From the NCBI GenBank assembly GCA_949285785.1, contig CASEAG010000021.1, positions 1 to 55,905 on the forward strand: a stretch of 55,905 bases of DNA. Reading direction: 5' to 3'. Numbering within the stretch: position 1 is the stretch's first letter; every line of letters begins with the position of its first letter. Under the pieces are notes generated by a model, which was not told the DNA's origin, did no database searches, and saw nothing but the letters and a program-made list of their open reading frames with translations. The translations under genes were made by a program, and so were the position numbers. The DNA comes from an uncultured Spirochaetales bacterium. Lineage in GTDB: Bacteria; Spirochaetota; Spirochaetia; Sphaerochaetales; Sphaerochaetaceae. This document shows, in pieces, positions 55,413 through 55,905 of the stretch.

Positions 55413-55426
55413 TTCTGCAATATTAA
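55396..55426 (+). promoter_or_regulatory. Candidate promoter of the tRNA array
   Basis: TTGACA (55396-55401), with TATTAA (55421-55426) 19 nt downstream or ATATTA at 18 nt. The first tRNA begins about 45 nt further on. Confidence 0.45.
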
Positions 55427-55471
55427 GCAACGTTGATTGCGTTGGTGTAACACCGACTGCTTCGCATAAAT

Positions 55472-55544
55472 GGTGGAAGTAGTTCAGTGGTAGAGCGCCA
55501 GATTGTGGATCTGGTTGTCGAGGGTTCGAACCCCTTCTTCCACC
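55472..55544 (+). tRNA. tRNA-His(GTG)
   Basis: Acceptor GTGGAAG (55473-55479)/CTTCCAC, with an extra 5' G (55472) opposite discriminator C (55544), the histidine identity pair. Anticodon loop TTGTGGA gives GTG. T-loop TTCGAAC. First gene of the array. Confidence 0.95.
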
Positions 55545-55567
55545 CACTTCTTTCTTCGGAAAGACAT

Positions 55568-55640
55568 GCGCTCGTAGCTCAACGGATAGAGCGTCGGACT
55601 TCGAATCCGCAGGTTGCAGGTTCGAGTCCTGCCGGGCGCA
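55568..55640 (+). tRNA. tRNA-Arg(TCG)
   Basis: Acceptor GCGCTCG/CGGGCGC with one T-G pair. Anticodon stem and loop are TCGGA CTTCGAA TCCGC, anticodon TCG, reading CGA arginine codons. One mismatch closes the anticodon stem. T-loop TTCGAGT. No encoded CCA. Confidence 0.93.
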
Positions 55641-55650
55641 GGAGACAATT

Positions 55651-55723
55651 GGGCCGCTAGCTCAGCTGGTAGAGCAGCAGACTCTTAATCTGCGGGTCAA
55701 AGGTTCGATCCCTTTGCGGCTCA
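55651..55723 (+). tRNA. tRNA-Lys(CTT)
   Basis: Acceptor GGGCCGC/GCGGCTC. Anticodon loop CTCTTAA gives CTT, which reads AAG. T-loop TTCGATC. It is 10 nt after tRNA-Arg. Confidence 0.94.
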
Positions 55724-55732
55724 GGACCCATC

Positions 55733-55813
55733 GCGAGAGTGGTGGAATTGGCAGACACGCTAGATTTAGGTTCTAGTATCCCAGATGTGCGGGTTCAAGT
55801 CCCGCCTCTCGCA
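55733..55813 (+). tRNA. tRNA-Leu(TAG)
   Basis: Acceptor GCGAGAG/CTCTCGC with discriminator A. Anticodon loop TTTAGGT gives TAG, reading CTA/CTN. A long variable arm, as in class II tRNAs, makes the gene 81 nt. Confidence 0.93.
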
Positions 55814-55848
55814 TGCAGGACAGATTTCTAACGATGGACGCCTGAAAT

Positions 55849-55905
55849 GCGAAAGTAGCTCAGTGGTAGAGCTCCACCTTGCCAAGGTGGATGTCGCGGG
55901 TCCGA
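55849..55905 (+). tRNA. tRNA-Gly(GCC), truncated by window end
   Basis: The 5' acceptor strand GCGAAAG, D-arm and anticodon stem-loop CCACC TTGCCAA GGTGG are complete; anticodon GCC. The sequence stops in the T-loop. Confidence 0.9.

Noticed and set aside
55441-55457. Hairpin GTTGGTG-TAA-CACCGAC before tRNA-His
   Set aside because: No T tract; likely part of the tRNA leader, too weak to call a terminator.

Overview
The window looks like a chromosomal segment of a Gram-negative spirochaete, most likely in the Sphaerochaeta/Treponema part of the phylum. The evidence for that is the many lipoproteins with relaxed lipoboxes, the signal-peptide beta-barrel proteins ending in an aromatic residue, the GC-rich housekeeping genes with many GTG/TTG starts, and tRNA genes that do not encode CCA. 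The phylum assignment is an inference; no rRNA gene is present to fix it.

Layout. 1-1.4 kb: the tail of an ISL3-type transposase, tRNA-Pro(TGG), nth and a small unknown gene. 1.5-7 kb: rpmB, then a homoserine dehydrogenase fused to an apparently dead aspartokinase domain, thrC, and a convergent MATE transporter. 7-21 kb: a more AT-rich accessory island of cell-envelope genes. It holds a small lipoprotein whose candidate promoter contains a nine-G tract, a large divergent lipoprotein, a translationally coupled four-gene operon (two fibronectin-III-like lipoproteins, a small lipoprotein, a beta-barrel protein), and a second lipoprotein/beta-barrel pair. 21-28 kb: galK, a recQ-like helicase, an Rpn-family nuclease gene followed by a partial copy of its own 3' end, ackA, and an outer-membrane-type protein.

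28-34 kb: murB, cysS, an ECF sigma/anti-sigma pair, a dihydroorotate-dehydrogenase-like gene, an acyltransferase and a lipoprotein. 34-42 kb (mostly minus strand): mutL, a beta-barrel gene lying in the -1 frame behind a FecR-like secreted protein, a TtcA-like PP-loop gene and an HD hydrolase. 42-50 kb: pepF, rdgB, a sigma-like DNA-binding protein, an nrnA-type DHH phosphoesterase and the tig-clpP-clpX chaperone/protease operon. 50-53 kb: a dat-ddc pair predicted to make 1,3-diaminopropane from aspartate semialdehyde, preceded by a very basic 28-codon leader ORF. 53-55.4 kb: a DUF3793-flavodoxin operon behind a palindromic operator, and a D-2-hydroxyacid dehydrogenase. 55.4 kb to the end: a tRNA array (His-Arg-Lys-Leu-Gly, the last truncated).

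Connections. The homoserine dehydrogenase/thrC block and the dat-ddc block both draw on aspartate semialdehyde. The DUF3793-flavodoxin operon and the FeoB-associated Cys-rich peptide suggest iron or redox adaptation. The envelope island, the poly-G promoter, the Rpn/partial-Rpn pair and the split FecR-barrel gene are the best candidates for undescribed biology.
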